DNA of 64,000 nt from Synechococcus sp. MU1617. GTDB taxonomy: Bacteria > Cyanobacteriota > Cyanobacteriia > PCC-6307 > Cyanobiaceae. Within the stretch, counting starts at the first letter, position 1; each line of letters starts with the position of its first letter. The translations under genes were made by a program, and so were the position numbers. The stretch is from the NCBI RefSeq assembly GCF_020514235.1, contig NZ_VTLB01000001.1:310001-374000 (forward strand), written 5' to 3'. Below, in pieces: positions 9,502-23,277 of the stretch. Under the pieces are notes generated by a model, which saw only the letters and a program-made list of their open reading frames with translations, ran no database searches and was not told the DNA's origin.

Positions 9502-10329
9502 TCAGAACAGAGCGGGTTGGCGGTGCCGAAGGCTCGGCATCTGACCCCGAACATGACCGAGGTGATTGGTGTTCACCGGAGCAATGGCTGCTCCTGCCTG
9601 CACACCCGCATCAGCGAGGACTGTTCCCCAGGGATCAATCACCAGGGCGTGTCCATGGCTCTGACGCCGACCGTGATGGACACCTGTCTGCGCCGGAGCC
9701 AGCACGTAGGCCGTGTTCTCAATGGCCCTGGCCTGCAGAAGCACCTGCCAGTGGTCTTTGCCGGTGAAGGCTGTGAATGCCGCAGGAATCATCAACAGGT
9801 CTGCGCCGGCACCGACGAGATGGCGATAGAGCTCAGGAAACCGCACGTCGTAGCAAATGGACAGCCCCACCTTGCAGAGACCAGGAATCTCAACGACCGG
9901 AGGCAAATCCCTGCCTGGGTTCACTGTCGCTGACTCGCGATAAGTGTTGCCGTCCGGCAGGTCGACATCAAAGAGATGAATCTTGTCGTAACGGCCCAGG
10001 AGCATGCCGTCACGGTCGACGAGCTCAGCGCGGTTGAGGGTTCGCGATCCATCACCCACCGGCACAGGAAAGCCACCACCAAGCAGCGCCACCTGGTAAC
10101 GACGCGCCATAGTCACCAGGAAGCGGCTGCTCTGCTCAGCCAGGTCGGGGGCCAGCTCAAGGCGCCGGGAGTCCTCACCCATAAAGGCGAAATTTTCGGG
10201 CAGACCAATCAGTTCTGCCCCCCGGCGGGCAGCCAGATCGATCTGCTCTTCAGCCGCATTGAAGTTGAGCTCCGGGTCCTGACCGCTCGTCAGCTGGACA
10301 GCCGCCGCCAGGAAGTCGCTCACATGCAC
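9502..10329 (-). CDS. Carbon-nitrogen hydrolase (nitrilase superfamily, Nit1-like)
   Basis: A 275-residue nitrilase-superfamily amidase. The catalytic triad is visible: Glu in GLPENFAF, Lys in YDKIHLFDV and Cys in SICYDVRFPE. The pattern is closest to Nit1/deaminated-glutathione amidases, which repair aberrant glutathione by-products; the exact substrate is inferred. The start is GTG at 10329 or a second GTG six bases later. It ends five bases before the amidase gene start region. Confidence 0.88.
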   Translation of the reverse strand: MHVSDFLAAAVQLTSGQDPELNFNAAEEQIDLAARRGAELIGLPENFAFMGEDSRRLELAPDLAEQSSRFLVTMARRYQVALLGGGFPVPVGDGSRTLNRAELVDRDGMLLGRYDKIHLFDVDLPDGNTYRESATVNPGRDLPPVVEIPGLCKVGLSICYDVRFPELYRHLVGAGADLLMIPAAFTAFTGKDHWQVLLQARAIENTAYVLAPAQTGVHHGRRQSHGHALVIDPWGTVLADAGVQAGAAIAPVNTNHLGHVRGQMPSLRHRQPALF

Positions 10330-10357
10330 TGATCAGATGAAGTGATTTTAATGAGGG

Positions 10358-11089
10358 TCAGGCCGCCCGAAGCACCCCGGGCTCGACCTGTGTCGGAACG
10401 ACACTGAGCTGGTCGAGGCCAGCACAGCAGCGGAAATCCGCGTCGTGATCGCCCAGGCGAATCAACCGCTGCCCATGGGTCGCCTTGCGAAGACACGCCT
10501 CTGGATCGGATTGCCACTGACGCCAGAGGGAAACGGCTGCAGTGAGTTCGTCATTGGCGGCGCTGCTCCCGGTGGGATCCAGCTCCAGCAACCGATGGCC
10601 CAAGGCTCCAGCGGCCAGTGAATCCTCCAGGGAATAGGCCCCCTCCCATCCGCTGCCAACAATCGCCACATGGCTGGGTTGTTTCGCCAGCAAACGCTGA
10701 GCCACGGCATCGCGGTTCGGCAACGCCGCCGTCAACAGCAGGGGAACTTCGCGCACACGATCAAGAGCACGGGTGCCATTGGTGGTGCTCATAAACAGAC
10801 GCTTGCCAGCCACCCGCTCCGGATTCACGGCAACAGGTGAGTTGCCCAGGTCAAAGCCCTCGAGCATCTGGCCACCGCGCTCGCCCAGCAGCAGACGCGC
10901 ATCGGCAGGCCACGCCGCTGCCGCACTGCGCAGATCGTCGAGGCTGGCGAAGGCCTGCACCGCCTCAGCACCGTTGTGCAACGCCCAGGCAATGGTGGTG
11001 GTGGCCCGCAGCACATCAATCACCACCGCCGCATCGGGGCGTAGGTCCTGCGGCATCTCTGCCGGCACATGGAAGTAGGAGATCTGCAT
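10358..11089 (-). CDS. comB: 2-phosphosulfolactate phosphatase
   Basis: A 243-residue ComB-family phosphatase. [19 protein letters not shown] and LLLGERGG match the family, as do the STTNGTRAL and [17 protein letters not shown] motifs. ComB is named from coenzyme M synthesis; in cyanobacteria, which lack methanogenesis, its role is unclear and may concern sulfolactate metabolism. ATG at 11089 ([11 protein letters not shown]) is chosen over an upstream ATG because the family begins there. It is divergent from ubiD, with a 63-base shared promoter region. Confidence 0.88.
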   Translation of the reverse strand: MQISYFHVPAEMPQDLRPDAAVVIDVLRATTTIAWALHNGAEAVQAFASLDDLRSAAAAWPADARLLLGERGGQMLEGFDLGNSPVAVNPERVAGKRLFMSTTNGTRALDRVREVPLLLTAALPNRDAVAQRLLAKQPSHVAIVGSGWEGAYSLEDSLAAGALGHRLLELDPTGSSAANDELTAAVSLWRQWQSDPEACLRKATHGQRLIRLGDHDADFRCCAGLDQLSVVPTQVEPGVLRAA

Positions 11090-11152
11090 GGCCACGCTGT
11101 ACACCGGCGTGCGACACAGTACCGAGACCGCTTGCGCCGAGACCGTCATCCC

Positions 11153-12715
11153 ATGGCCCTGTTCCAATCCGGTCCGGCCACACGAGATCTGCGGGGCTTC
11201 CTCAAGCTCCTCGAGGAGCGCGGCCAGCTGCGACGGATCACGGCGCCGGTGGACCCCGACCTCGAGCTGGCGGCCATTGCCGACCGGGTGCTGAGTCAGG
11301 GAGGGCCTGCCCTGCTGTTCGAGAACGTGATCGGCTCGTCCATGCCGGTGGCCGTCAACACCCTCGGCACTGTGGAACGGGTGGTGTGGAGCATGGGCCT
11401 CGAACGGGCCGAGCAGCTGGAGGAGCTGGGATCACGTCTGGCCCTGCTTCAGCAACCCAGACCACCCAAGGGGCTGGAGGAAACCAAACAATTCGCCCGC
11501 GTCTTCTGGGACCTGGTCAAAGCCAAGCCCGACCGAGACCTCACACCCCCCTGCCGGCAGCAGGTGTTCCGCGGCAATGAGGTCGATCTCGACAACATCC
11601 CATTGATTCGGCCTTGGCCCGGTGATGCCGGAGGCGTGATCACTCTTGGGCTGGTGATCACCAAAGACCCAGAAACCGGCGTCCCCAACGTGGGCGTCTA
11701 CCGGCTTCAAAAGCAGTCGGTGAACACGATGACCGTCCACTGGTTGAGCGTGCGCGGCGGCGCCCGCCACCTGCGCAAGGCCGCCGCCATGGGAAAGAAG
11801 CTGGAGGTGGCGGTGGCCATCGGCGTGCACCCGCTGCTGGTGATGGCCGCCGCCACACCGATCCCGGTGCAGCTCAGCGAATGGCTGTTCGCAGGCATCT
11901 ATGCCGGAGAAGGGGTGCGTCTGGCCCCCTGCAAAACCATCGACCTGCAGGTGCCCAGCCACAGCGAAGTGGTGCTGGAAGGAACGATCACCCCAGGGGA
12001 AGTGCTGCCGGATGGCCCCTTCGGAGATCACATGGGCTTCTACGGCGGTGTGGAGGACTCACCTCTGGTGCGGTTCCACTGCATGACCCAACGGCGGGAT
12101 CCGGTGTTTCTCACCACCTTCAGCGGCCGTCCTCCCAAGGAAGAAGCGATGCTTGCCATCGCTCTGAACCGGATCTACACACCGATCCTGCGGCAGCAGA
12201 TTCCGGAGATCACCGATTTCTTCCTGCCGATGGAAGCCCTCAGCTACAAGCTGGCGGTGATTTCGATTGACAAGGCCTATCCGGGGCAGGCGAAGCGTGC
12301 TGCCATGGCCTTCTGGAGTGCCTTGCCGCAATTCACTTACACCAAATTCGTGGTGGTGGTGGACAGTCACATCAACGTGCGCGATCCGCGCCAGGTGGTC
12401 TGGGCCATCGCGGCCCAGGTGGATCCCCAGCGCGACCTGTTCACCCTGGAGAACACCCCCTTCGACACCCTGGACTTCGCCAGCGAGCAGTTGGGCCTTG
12501 GGGGACGACTGGCCATCGATGCCACCACCAAGGTGGGACCGGAAAAAAATCACGAATGGGGTGAACCCCTCAGCCGTCCGGCGGATCTGGAACAACGGGT
12601 CAGCGACCGCTGGGCCGAGCTGGGGCTGGAAGATCTCGGCAACGACGACCCCGACCCCAGCCTGTTCGGCTATGCCCTCGACCGCCTGATTCAGGGCCTG
12701 AAGACCGGCCAATAG
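11153..12715 (+). CDS. ubiD: UbiD-family decarboxylase
   Basis: A 520-residue prenylated-FMN-dependent decarboxylase. Start at ATG 11153 ([17 protein letters not shown]). Recognisable stretches are [17 protein letters not shown]-like cofactor region, [22 protein letters not shown] and [20 protein letters not shown]. In cyanobacteria UbiD works with UbiX to decarboxylate the prenylated 4-hydroxybenzoate intermediate of plastoquinone, fitting the solanesyl-PP synthase nearby. aroA begins 24 bases downstream. Confidence 0.93.
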   Translation: MALFQSGPATRDLRGFLKLLEERGQLRRITAPVDPDLELAAIADRVLSQGGPALLFENVIGSSMPVAVNTLGTVERVVWSMGLERAEQLEELGSRLALLQQPRPPKGLEETKQFARVFWDLVKAKPDRDLTPPCRQQVFRGNEVDLDNIPLIRPWPGDAGGVITLGLVITKDPETGVPNVGVYRLQKQSVNTMTVHWLSVRGGARHLRKAAAMGKKLEVAVAIGVHPLLVMAAATPIPVQLSEWLFAGIYAGEGVRLAPCKTIDLQVPSHSEVVLEGTITPGEVLPDGPFGDHMGFYGGVEDSPLVRFHCMTQRRDPVFLTTFSGRPPKEEAMLAIALNRIYTPILRQQIPEITDFFLPMEALSYKLAVISIDKAYPGQAKRAAMAFWSALPQFTYTKFVVVVDSHINVRDPRQVVWAIAAQVDPQRDLFTLENTPFDTLDFASEQLGLGGRLAIDATTKVGPEKNHEWGEPLSRPADLEQRVSDRWAELGLEDLGNDDPDPSLFGYALDRLIQGLKTGQ

Positions 12716-12739
12716 GATCAGCCCAACGACGTTGCAACC

Positions 12740-14065
12740 TTGAGCGGCACAGGCCAATCCGACGACCCCCGTGAGCTCAAGGCCGGAGGCAGCCTCCAGG
12801 GACGGGTGAAGGTCCCGGGCGATAAATCGATCTCACACCGATCGCTGCTGTTTGGCGCCATAGCGGAGGGCACGACAACGATTGACGGCCTGCTCCCGGC
12901 TGAAGACCCATTGAGCACGGCCGCCTGTCTGCGGGCCATGGGCGTCAGCATCAGCCCGATCACCGACGGCGGCATCGTCACCGTTGAGGGCGTGGGCCTG
13001 GATGGATTACAGGAGCCAGCAGAAGTGCTCGACTGCGGCAACTCCGGCACCACGATGCGATTGATGCTCGGCCTGCTGGCGGGCCGCGACGGTCGCCATT
13101 TCGTGCTGGATGGCGATGCGTCCCTGCGCCGCCGCCCGATGCGTCGGGTTGGCCAACCATTGGCATCGATGGGTGCGGATGTGCGTGGCCGTGATGGGGG
13201 CAACCTGGCACCGCTGGCAGTGCAAGGGCGCCGGCTGAAAGGAACGGTGATCGGCACGCCGGTGGCCAGTGCTCAGGTGAAATCAGCCCTGCTGCTGGCT
13301 GCACTCACGGCCGAGAGCCCGACCACTGTGATCGAACCGGCCCAGTCCCGCGATCACAGCGAACGGATGCTCAAGGCCTTCGGCGCCGATATCAGCGTGG
13401 GAGGGGAAATGGGACGGCACATCAGCGTGCGTCCCGGCGCCACCCTGCATGGCCAGAACGTGGTGGTCCCTGGAGACATCAGCTCAGCGGCCTTCTGGCT
13501 TGTGGCTGGAGCCCTAATTCCAGGCGCCGATCTCACCATCGAGAACGTGGGGCTGAACCCCACACGCACCGGGATTCTGGAGGTGTTGGAACAGATGGGT
13601 GCCCGAATCGAGATGCTCAACCCCCGCGATGTGGCGGGTGAACCCGTAGGCGATCTCCGGGTGACCCACGGCCCCTTGAAACCCTTCCACTTCGGCGAGG
13701 AGATTATGCCCCGCCTCGTGGATGAAGTGCCGATCCTCAGCGTTGCCGCCTGTTTCTGCGAGGGCGAAAGTCGGATCAGTGGAGCGTCTGAACTGCGGGT
13801 GAAGGAAACCGATCGGCTGGCGGTGATGGCCCGTCAGCTCAAGGCCATGGGGGCCGACATTGATGAACATCAAGACGGCATGACCATCCGTGGCGGTCAG
13901 CCGCTCAAGGGAGCCGTGCTCGACAGCGAGACCGATCACCGGGTGGCGATGAGCCTTGGTATCGCAGCGATTCTCGCCGACGGCAACTCCAGCCTGGCGA
14001 GAAGCGAAGCCGCAGCCGTGTCGTACCCCTCGTTCTGGGACGAACTTGAACGGCTCCGCTGCTGA
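12740..14065 (+). CDS. aroA: 5-enolpyruvylshikimate-3-phosphate synthase
   Basis: A 441-residue shikimate-pathway enzyme joining PEP to shikimate-3-phosphate. It shows [18 protein letters not shown] at the N-terminus, the [19 protein letters not shown] motif and [14 protein letters not shown] near the C-terminus. The start is TTG at 12740; residues after it ([16 protein letters not shown]) match the usual picocyanobacterial N-terminus. Its last 20 bases overlap the next gene's proposed start. Confidence 0.95.
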   Translation: MSGTGQSDDPRELKAGGSLQGRVKVPGDKSISHRSLLFGAIAEGTTTIDGLLPAEDPLSTAACLRAMGVSISPITDGGIVTVEGVGLDGLQEPAEVLDCGNSGTTMRLMLGLLAGRDGRHFVLDGDASLRRRPMRRVGQPLASMGADVRGRDGGNLAPLAVQGRRLKGTVIGTPVASAQVKSALLLAALTAESPTTVIEPAQSRDHSERMLKAFGADISVGGEMGRHISVRPGATLHGQNVVVPGDISSAAFWLVAGALIPGADLTIENVGLNPTRTGILEVLEQMGARIEMLNPRDVAGEPVGDLRVTHGPLKPFHFGEEIMPRLVDEVPILSVAACFCEGESRISGASELRVKETDRLAVMARQLKAMGADIDEHQDGMTIRGGQPLKGAVLDSETDHRVAMSLGIAAILADGNSSLARSEAAAVSYPSFWDELERLRC

Positions 14066-14981
14066 GCTCGGCGCGCTCCGCTTCTACCCGACAGCGGATG
14101 GCAGCTTCAGCCTGCACAGCGATCACTTCGGGGAGGCCTTTCACAACTCGGCGGGGGCCCTGAATGAGGCCCGGGCCAAGTTCGTCCAACCCGCGGAGCT
14201 GCAGCGCTTCAGCAGCGGATCTCAATTAAGGATCCTGGATGTATGCCTGGGGCTCGGTTACAACACGGCCGCTGTGCTGGAGGCCTTGCCGACGGCTGGG
14301 CCGAAGCTGCAGTGGTGGGGGCTTGAGCTGGACCGCCGCCCCTTGGAACAAGCCTTGGAGCAGGCGAGCTTCCAATCCCTCTGGTCAGACCCTGTGCTGG
14401 CGAAGCTTGAAGCCATCCGCGACAACGGCGGCTGGCAAGAGCACAACAACTGGCAAGAGCCCAACAGCCAAGGGATCCAGCTCTGGGGAGACGCCCGATC
14501 GATGCTCCAGCAGATTCCTGAGCCCGTTCGCTTTGATCTGATTCTGTTGGATGCCTTCTCGCCCCAGCGCTGCCCAGAACTGTGGAGCGAGGAATTCCTG
14601 GGAGCCCTGGCGCATCGCTTGGCGCCGCAGGGACGGTTGCTGACCTACAGCCGTTCCGCTGCGGTGCGGGCCAGTCTGAAACGAGCGGGCTTGAGCCTGT
14701 TTTCACTGTTGCCAGCCCCGGGCGAACGGGTGGGGTGGAGCAGCGGCACCCTGGCCACGCCGCCGGACTCCAACTGTCCGCAGGCCGGGCCCGGTTGGCG
14801 CCTCCTCTCGGCGATGGAATGGGAACACCTGCAGACGCGTGCAGCCGTGCCGTTTCGCGATCCCGTGGGCAACGCCACGGCTGAAGTCATCCTTGAGCGA
14901 CGCCGCCTTGAACAGGAGCATTGCGGCCACGAAGCCACCAATGCCTGGCAAAGGCGCTGGCGCAGGGACAGTCCGTCCTGA
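14046..14981 (+). CDS. MnmC-like SAM-dependent methyltransferase (tRNA U34 modification family)
   Basis: About 311 residues. It has the DUF752/MnmC methyltransferase core: [17 protein letters not shown] (SAM loop), [14 protein letters not shown] and [16 protein letters not shown] (MnmC2 acidic motif). The FAD-oxidase half of bifunctional MnmC is absent, as in other cyanobacterial single-domain homologs. Start is uncertain; TTG at 14046, overlapping the aroA stop, leads directly into the conserved region and is preferred. Confidence 0.82.
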   Translation: MNGSAAELGALRFYPTADGSFSLHSDHFGEAFHNSAGALNEARAKFVQPAELQRFSSGSQLRILDVCLGLGYNTAAVLEALPTAGPKLQWWGLELDRRPLEQALEQASFQSLWSDPVLAKLEAIRDNGGWQEHNNWQEPNSQGIQLWGDARSMLQQIPEPVRFDLILLDAFSPQRCPELWSEEFLGALAHRLAPQGRLLTYSRSAAVRASLKRAGLSLFSLLPAPGERVGWSSGTLATPPDSNCPQAGPGWRLLSAMEWEHLQTRAAVPFRDPVGNATAEVILERRRLEQEHCGHEATNAWQRRWRRDSPS

Positions 14982-15017
14982 GCCCGGTAGATTCCGCCCG
15001 TCCTCCCCTCGCTCCGC

Positions 15018-16370
15018 ATGCTCGCCGTAGCCGTTCTGGCCGCTGGAAAAGGCACCCGCATGAAGAGCGCACTTCCGAAAGTGCTCCAACCGCTGGCGGG
15101 AGCCACCCTGGTGGAACGGGTGCTCGCCAGTGCCGGCAACCTGCAACCGGAACGGCGGCTGCTAATCGTGGGCCATCAAGCCGAACGGGTGGAGCAGCAG
15201 CTGGCTCCGCTCGGAGGCCTGGAATTTGTGCTGCAGCAGCCCCAGAACGGCACGGGCCATGCGGTGCAACAGCTGATCCCGTCGCTGCAGGGCTTTGAAG
15301 GCGAACTACTCGTGCTCAACGGTGATGTGCCGCTGCTGAGAAGTGAAACGGTTGAAGCATTGGTGCAACAGCACCGGGCCAGCGGTGCCGATGTCACCCT
15401 GCTGACAGCACGGCTCGAGGATCCCACCGGTTACGGGCGTGTTTTCGCCGAAGCCGACGGCCAGGTGAGCAGCATCATTGAGCATCGCGATTGCACGGAC
15501 GAGCAACGAAGCAACAACCTCACCAACGCCGGGATCTACTGCTTCAACTGGACGGCCCTGGCCAACGTGCTGCCGAAGCTCAGCACCGACAACGATCAGG
15601 GAGAGCTTTACCTCACCGACACGGTGGCGATGCTGCCCAAGGCCATGCACCTTGAGGTGGCCGATGCCGATGAGGTGAACGGCATCAACAACCGGCGGCA
15701 ACTCGCCCAGTGCGAAGCCCTGTTGCAGCAGAGATTGCGCCACCACTGGATGGATGAAGGGGTCACCTTCATTGATCCCGACAGTTGCACCTTGAGTGAA
15801 GGCTGCAGCTTCGGCCGTGATGTGGTGATCGAACCGCAAACCCATTTTCGTGGCCGCTGCGTGATTGGCGACAACTCCCGAATCGGCCCCGGCAGCCTGA
15901 TCGAGGACGCATCTGTGGGGGCCAACGTCAGTGTGGTGCACTCCGTGGTGCGTGAGGCCACGGTGGGCAACAACGTTGCCATCGGTCCTTTTGCTCACCT
16001 CCGGCCGGCCGCAGACGTCGGTGATGGCTGCCGCATCGGCAACTTTGTCGAGGTGAAGAAAAGCCAGCTGGGGGCTGGCACCAAGGTGAACCACCTCAGC
16101 TACATCGGCGACGCCCAACTCGGGGAGAACGTCAACGTTGGGGCTGGAACAATCACTGCCAACTACGACGGGGTGAACAAGCACCGCACCGTGATCGGCA
16201 GCAACAGCAAAACCGGCGCCAATTCCGTGCTGGTTGCCCCAATTAACGTCGGCGAACGCGCCACCATCGGCGCAGGATCAACGATCACCAAGGATGTGGC
16301 CGATGGGGCCCTGGCGATTGGTCGCGCCCGCCAGATGACCAAAGACGGCTGGGCGGAACGAAAGGTTTAA
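15018..16370 (+). CDS. glmU: Bifunctional GlmU: glucosamine-1-P acetyltransferase / UDP-GlcNAc pyrophosphorylase
   Basis: A 450-residue enzyme making UDP-N-acetylglucosamine for peptidoglycan. The N-terminal uridylyltransferase domain (about 1-225) has [18 protein letters not shown] and QNGTGHAVQ; the C-terminal left-handed beta-helix (about 245-445) carries hexapeptide repeats and [20 protein letters not shown]. It ends ten bases before the convergent murF. Confidence 0.97.
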   Translation: MLAVAVLAAGKGTRMKSALPKVLQPLAGATLVERVLASAGNLQPERRLLIVGHQAERVEQQLAPLGGLEFVLQQPQNGTGHAVQQLIPSLQGFEGELLVLNGDVPLLRSETVEALVQQHRASGADVTLLTARLEDPTGYGRVFAEADGQVSSIIEHRDCTDEQRSNNLTNAGIYCFNWTALANVLPKLSTDNDQGELYLTDTVAMLPKAMHLEVADADEVNGINNRRQLAQCEALLQQRLRHHWMDEGVTFIDPDSCTLSEGCSFGRDVVIEPQTHFRGRCVIGDNSRIGPGSLIEDASVGANVSVVHSVVREATVGNNVAIGPFAHLRPAADVGDGCRIGNFVEVKKSQLGAGTKVNHLSYIGDAQLGENVNVGAGTITANYDGVNKHRTVIGSNSKTGANSVLVAPINVGERATIGAGSTITKDVADGALAIGRARQMTKDGWAERKV

Positions 16371-16380
16371 TCCAGCCCTT

Positions 16381-17726
16381 TTAAAGGCATGGCAACAGCG
16401 GTATCAACCGTTCCAGGGCAACACCGCGGCTGGCCTTGAGCAACAGAACATCCCCGGACTCCAGCCAAGCTGCCAAGGGAGCTGCGGCGTCTTCCGGTTT
16501 TGACACCAGCTTCAGGTGGGGAAGGGATGACGCCACTTCAGCCATCGCCTTGCCCTCCGCACCACCATCCACCAGCACTAGGCCGTCCAGGCCGAGCTGC
16601 ACTGCGCGGGCGGCGACCTCTTGATGCAGCTCCAGGCTGCGATCCCCGAGCTCCAACATCGTGCCCAGCACGGCAAAACGTCGCCCCGGTTGCGCAGCCA
16701 GCAGCTCAAGAGCCGCCAACACCGCCTCGGGTGAGGCGTTGTAGGTCTCATCGAGAAGTGTCAAACCACCCTGCTGCAGGCGGCGGTTGCGTCCGCCCGG
16801 CACCTTGACCTGCATGCCTTGCAACGCCTTGCGAGACACGCCCAATTGGTCAGCAACAGCTACGGCCAAAAGCAGATTGCGGGCGTTATGGCGCCCGTCC
16901 AAATGAAGCGGGAGACGATCTGAATCGATCAGCAACTGGTCGCCCTTGATTTCACCTACCAGATCGGCTCCGACCTCGGGGTCGTCAGCCAGGCGCACAC
17001 GCAACACCCGGCCGGACCAGACCGCCGCCAACGCAGATTCCAGCAGGAGATCACCTGCTGGAATCACCACGGTTCCCTTGGCATGCAGCCCAGCGGTGAT
17101 CTCACATTTGGCCGCTGCAATCGCCTCACGGCTGCCGAGACGACCGATATGGGCTGTTCCGATGTTGGTGATCACCGCTAGATCAGGCTCCGTGCAGCGG
17201 GAGAGGCGCTCGATCTCCCCAGGCCCCCGCATACCCATCTCGATCACCAGGGCACGATGATCAACATCAGCCCCTAACACGGTGAGCGGAACCCCAACAT
17301 CATTGTTGTTGTTGCCTTCACTGGCCTGAATCGATCCCAGCGGAGCCAATGCCGCCCGGATCAACTCCCGGGTTGTGGTTTTGCCGGCTGAACCCGTCAC
17401 CGCCACCAGGGGCTGGCCCAGGGCACGGCGATGCAGCAAGGCCAGCTGTTGATAAGCCAGCAGTGTGTCGTCCACTCGCCAATGCAGCAGGTCCGGCGGC
17501 AACGGTTCAGCCCAGCTGCGGCTCACAACAGCAGCCTGGACCTTGTGTTCAGGCACTTGGTCGAGGAAGCGATGACCATCGAAGCGCTCGCCCACCAAGG
17601 GGACAAAAAAATCTCCTGCCTGAAGCTGACGGCTGTCGGTACACACCCGTCCCAGTAGGACATCCGGTTGAAATTTGCCGCCCTGGGGTGTTCCCCAGGC
17701 ATCAGTCAGCTGACGCAGCGTCAGGG

Positions 17727-17730
<4 letters not shown>
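16381..17730 (-). CDS. murF: UDP-MurNAc-tripeptide:D-Ala-D-Ala ligase
   Basis: A 449-residue Mur ligase adding D-Ala-D-Ala to the peptidoglycan precursor. P-loop TGSAGKTTTRELIRAAL, the EGNNNNDVGVPLT motif and LLDETYNASPEAVLAAL are all characteristic. The start codon overlaps the stop of the gene at 17727 (4-base overlap), so murF is the last gene of a unit with that gene and glgA. Confidence 0.95.
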
Positions 17731-20056
<2,326 letters not shown>

Positions 20057-20108
20057 TCAGATCGGCGTTGGCGCGGCGACTTTAAGGGGAATTTAGGAAT
20101 CTGTTCCG

Positions 20109-20654
20109 TCAGGGAAGAACCGTCACCTGAGTTCCAAGCGACACCTGGCGATACAGGGCACTCACATCTTCGTTGTAAAGCCGCACGCAGCCATGGGAGA
20201 CGGCCCGTCCCACCGTCCAGCGGTGGGGGGTGCCGTGGAACCCCGTGGTGGTGCATCCCTTGATCGTGATCCAGGCCTCGCCGTCATGGGCATCACGGCC
20301 GAGGCAGTCGCGATGGAAGGCGATCCAATGGCTGCCCAAGGGATTGTCGGGCCCTTGTTCCTCCACCCGCTCGCCACTCACCGGGTGCACCCACACCGGA
20401 TCGGGAATCTTCTGCAGCACTTCAAAGTGTCCGGTGGGGGTCTCCCAGCCGGGCATGCCGATGGCCACCGGAAAGGCGTTGCGCAGCTTGCCGTTGTCGA
20501 GCAGAAACACACGGCGACGGCCGCGCAGCATCACCACGTGGCGACTGTTCTGGCCGCGCAGATCTTGAGGCAATGAGGCCAGGCTTGCCGTCACGGAATC
20601 CGCAGCCGCCGCCTGTAGCAGGGCCAGCGGTTCCGGCGGAGGAAGAGGCATCAT
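20109..20654 (-). CDS. L,D-transpeptidase (YkuD family)
   Basis: A 181-residue YkuD-domain protein with the catalytic motif SHGCVRLYNEDVSALY (His and Cys of HGCVR) and upstream GTPHRWTVGRAV. These enzymes form 3-3 peptidoglycan cross-links or attach proteins to the wall. No clear signal peptide is seen, only a moderately hydrophobic Pro-rich start, so export is uncertain. The gene follows menB by five bases on the same strand. Confidence 0.87.
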   Translation of the reverse strand: MMPLPPPEPLALLQAAAADSVTASLASLPQDLRGQNSRHVVMLRGRRRVFLLDNGKLRNAFPVAIGMPGWETPTGHFEVLQKIPDPVWVHPVSGERVEEQGPDNPLGSHWIAFHRDCLGRDAHDGEAWITIKGCTTTGFHGTPHRWTVGRAVSHGCVRLYNEDVSALYRQVSLGTQVTVLP

Positions 20655-20659
20655 GTTCG

Positions 20660-21529
20660 TCAGGGTAACCAGCCTGTCTCGGAAAAATCTGGAGACCGCT
20701 TCTCGAGGAAGGCATTGCGGCCTTCAACGGCTTCTTCAGTTCGATAGAAGAGATGGGTGGCATTGCCGGCCAACTCCTGCAGCCCGGCGAGGCCATCGGT
20801 TTCGGCGTTGAATGCGGCCTTGAGGCAACGGATGGCCGTAGGGCTGTGCTGCAGCACCTCCCGGGCCCAACGTACCCCCTCCGCCTCCAGCTGCTCCAAC
20901 GGCACCACGGCATTGACGAGCCCCATCTCCAGAGCCTCCTCCGCGCCATAACGGCGGCAGAGAAACCAGATTTCACGTGCCTTGCGCTGGCCAACCACCC
21001 GCGCCAGGTAGCCCGCACCAAAGCCGCCGTCAAAACTGCCGACCTTGGGTCCGGTCTGGCCAAACACGGCGTTGTCGGCGGCGATGCTGAGGTCGCAGAG
21101 CAGATGCAGCACCTGACCGCCACCCATGGCATAGCCCGCCACCAGAGCGATCACCACCTTGGGCAGGCTGCGGATGATGCGCTGCAGATCCAGCACGTTC
21201 AGGCGCGGCAGGCCGTCCTCACCGATGTAACCACCGTCCCCACGCACACTCTGATCACCACCGGAACAGAAGGCATAGCCACCATCGGGGGCCGGGCCGA
21301 CCCCCGTGAACAGCACCACACCGATTTCACGGTCATCCCGGATGCGCGTAAAGGCATCACACAGCTCCATCACCGTCTGCGGGCGGAAGGCATTGCGCTT
21401 GGCGGGGCGGTTGATGGCCACGCGAGCCAGGCCGTCCGCGCAACGGTCCACAAGGATGTCCTGGTAGCTGCCCCACGCTGTCCATTGCGCGCTTGGCGCA
21501 CCGGGGAGCACCTGACGCATGTCACTCAT
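20660..21529 (-). CDS. menB: 1,4-dihydroxy-2-naphthoyl-CoA synthase
   Basis: A 289-residue crotonase-fold enzyme closing the naphthoquinone ring. [19 protein letters not shown] and [21 protein letters not shown] supply the oxyanion hole, and [19 protein letters not shown] is the MenB signature. In cyanobacteria the pathway makes phylloquinone for photosystem I. It starts five bases after menD ends. Confidence 0.95.
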   Translation of the reverse strand: MSDMRQVLPGAPSAQWTAWGSYQDILVDRCADGLARVAINRPAKRNAFRPQTVMELCDAFTRIRDDREIGVVLFTGVGPAPDGGYAFCSGGDQSVRGDGGYIGEDGLPRLNVLDLQRIIRSLPKVVIALVAGYAMGGGQVLHLLCDLSIAADNAVFGQTGPKVGSFDGGFGAGYLARVVGQRKAREIWFLCRRYGAEEALEMGLVNAVVPLEQLEAEGVRWAREVLQHSPTAIRCLKAAFNAETDGLAGLQELAGNATHLFYRTEEAVEGRNAFLEKRSPDFSETGWLP

Positions 21530-21534
21530 CGGGC

Positions 21535-23220
21535 TCAGAGCTCAGTACATTCATTCTGAGCAGCGGCGCGCAGCTGCTGACGCAGGTCGGCATCACGACC
21601 ACGGTCGCTGCAGATCCGCAACAACACCGGCCTCTCCTGCGACAAGCCCCAGGCCAAGGACTCCTGAAGGTCGTCCAAACAGGCCACCTGGCGTCCAGGC
21701 ACACCATGGGCCGCCGCCTGGGCCAGGGGATCCACCTGCTGGGGCATGGCAAAGAGTGATTCGAAGCCCGCTTTGGCAATGGGCAACTGCTGAAAAATGC
21801 CGCCGCCGCCGTTGTCGATCAGCAGCACCAGCAGTGGTGGAGGTGCCGAGGTGGACGACGCATGCAGCCAACCGTTGCTGTCATGCAGGAGGGCCAGATC
21901 ACCGGTCACCAAAGCCAACGGACCGAGATTCGCCGCAAGGCCCATGGCGAGAGACAAAGTGCCGTCAATGCCAGAGGCCCCACGGAAGCTGAAGCAACGG
22001 TGGCGGCTGCAGGCGGGCCCGCCCCAGGTCAACCAGTCGCGCACCGGTGAACTGGCAGCCAGCATCACCGGCAACCGCTCTGGCAGGAGTTGGGGAAGCC
22101 AGTAAGCCAGAGCGGGCTCATTGACGGCACCACTCAAGGGCAGCTGGGCCTCAATCCACGGCGAGAGTTCATTGGACCCGACCGATGGCTTGCTCAGCTG
22201 ATCCAGAACGGGCTGTTGGGCGATCCAGGCGGCCATGCCCCCCGACCATTGGCGGGCCGTTTGCAGCGGATCCAGCGGCCTTGAATCCCCTTCGGTGATC
22301 AACAGTTGAGGACCCTGATGGTGCTGAAGCCAGGCCTCAAGCCGCCGGCTGGCGGGCATCGGTCCAAGCCGCAACACCTGAGCATCGTCAGGGAGGTTCA
22401 GCCGATCCAATTGCAGCTCCCAGTGCTCGATGCGGTTGGGGCAATCGGCGGCAAGGGCGGCGAGGGGATCCGCCAACAGAGGCCAACCGCTGAGGTTCAG
22501 CCAGCGATGCAGAGCCTGTTGAAAGGCCTCCACGGAAGGCGTGAGTCCACGCCAGGGGCCAGCAATCACAATCCCAGGGCGCTCTGGATCGAGGCGAGGC
22601 GCAGGCCCAATCTCGGGCGAAAGCTCAGTGCAAACAGTTGTTGAACGTGCACCCGAAACCAGCTGTTGTTGTTGCTCGAGAGTGGTGTGCAGCGGCTCCT
22701 CGAAGGGAAGGTTGAGCTGCACCGGTCCCGGCGGCCCAGTGCCTGCACCCTGGGCTTGCTGCCAGGCCTGAACCGCCAGCGCATTAAGGGCGTCGTTGTC
22801 CTGCGTGTGGACGCCGTCTGCCGCGCCACTGCCGAACCAACGACAGGCCGGGAGCAGAAAGGATTCCTGATTAACTGTCTGATTGGCGCCGCAGTTTTTG
22901 AGCCGGGCGGGGCGATCCGCCGTGAGCAGCAGCAAGGGCTGACAGGAGCGGTCCGCCTCCACCGCCGCGGGCAGCAGGTTGGCCACCGCGGTGCCTGAGG
23001 TGGTGACCACCGCCACGGCACGTCCATGGGCAGTGGCCATGCCGAGGGCCAGAAAGGCCGCCGACCGCTCATCGATGGCCGTGACCAACTGCAGCTTCGC
23101 CTCGGACGCCAGGACTCCTGCCGCTGTTGCCAGGGGGCCGGAACGGCTGCCAGGGCAAAGCACCAGCTGCTTCAGCCCCTGGAGGCACAACGCCTCAAGC
23201 AAGGTGAGGGCGGCCTGCAA
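21535..23220 (-). CDS. menD: SEPHCHC synthase MenD
   Basis: A 561-residue thiamine-diphosphate enzyme converting isochorismate and 2-oxoglutarate in phylloquinone synthesis. [17 protein letters not shown] at the N-terminus, [15 protein letters not shown], and the ThDP-binding [15 protein letters not shown] are present. No ATG or GTG start is available: TTG at 23220 is the first standard codon, while a CTG at 23241 would add LSIARAN, which resembles relatives' N-termini. It is divergent from lepB. Confidence 0.93.
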   Translation of the reverse strand: MQAALTLLEALCLQGLKQLVLCPGSRSGPLATAAGVLASEAKLQLVTAIDERSAAFLALGMATAHGRAVAVVTTSGTAVANLLPAAVEADRSCQPLLLLTADRPARLKNCGANQTVNQESFLLPACRWFGSGAADGVHTQDNDALNALAVQAWQQAQGAGTGPPGPVQLNLPFEEPLHTTLEQQQQLVSGARSTTVCTELSPEIGPAPRLDPERPGIVIAGPWRGLTPSVEAFQQALHRWLNLSGWPLLADPLAALAADCPNRIEHWELQLDRLNLPDDAQVLRLGPMPASRRLEAWLQHHQGPQLLITEGDSRPLDPLQTARQWSGGMAAWIAQQPVLDQLSKPSVGSNELSPWIEAQLPLSGAVNEPALAYWLPQLLPERLPVMLAASSPVRDWLTWGGPACSRHRCFSFRGASGIDGTLSLAMGLAANLGPLALVTGDLALLHDSNGWLHASSTSAPPPLLVLLIDNGGGGIFQQLPIAKAGFESLFAMPQQVDPLAQAAAHGVPGRQVACLDDLQESLAWGLSQERPVLLRICSDRGRDADLRQQLRAAAQNECTEL

Positions 23221-23277
23221 ATTGGCGCGAGCGATGGACAGTGCTGCAGGCCAGGCTGGTGTGATCTTCGGTCAACG

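Noticed and set aside
13956-14045. Longer N-terminus for the MnmC-like gene from 13956
   Set aside because: This part lies within aroA in another frame and its residues do not match the family; conserved sequence begins near 14046.
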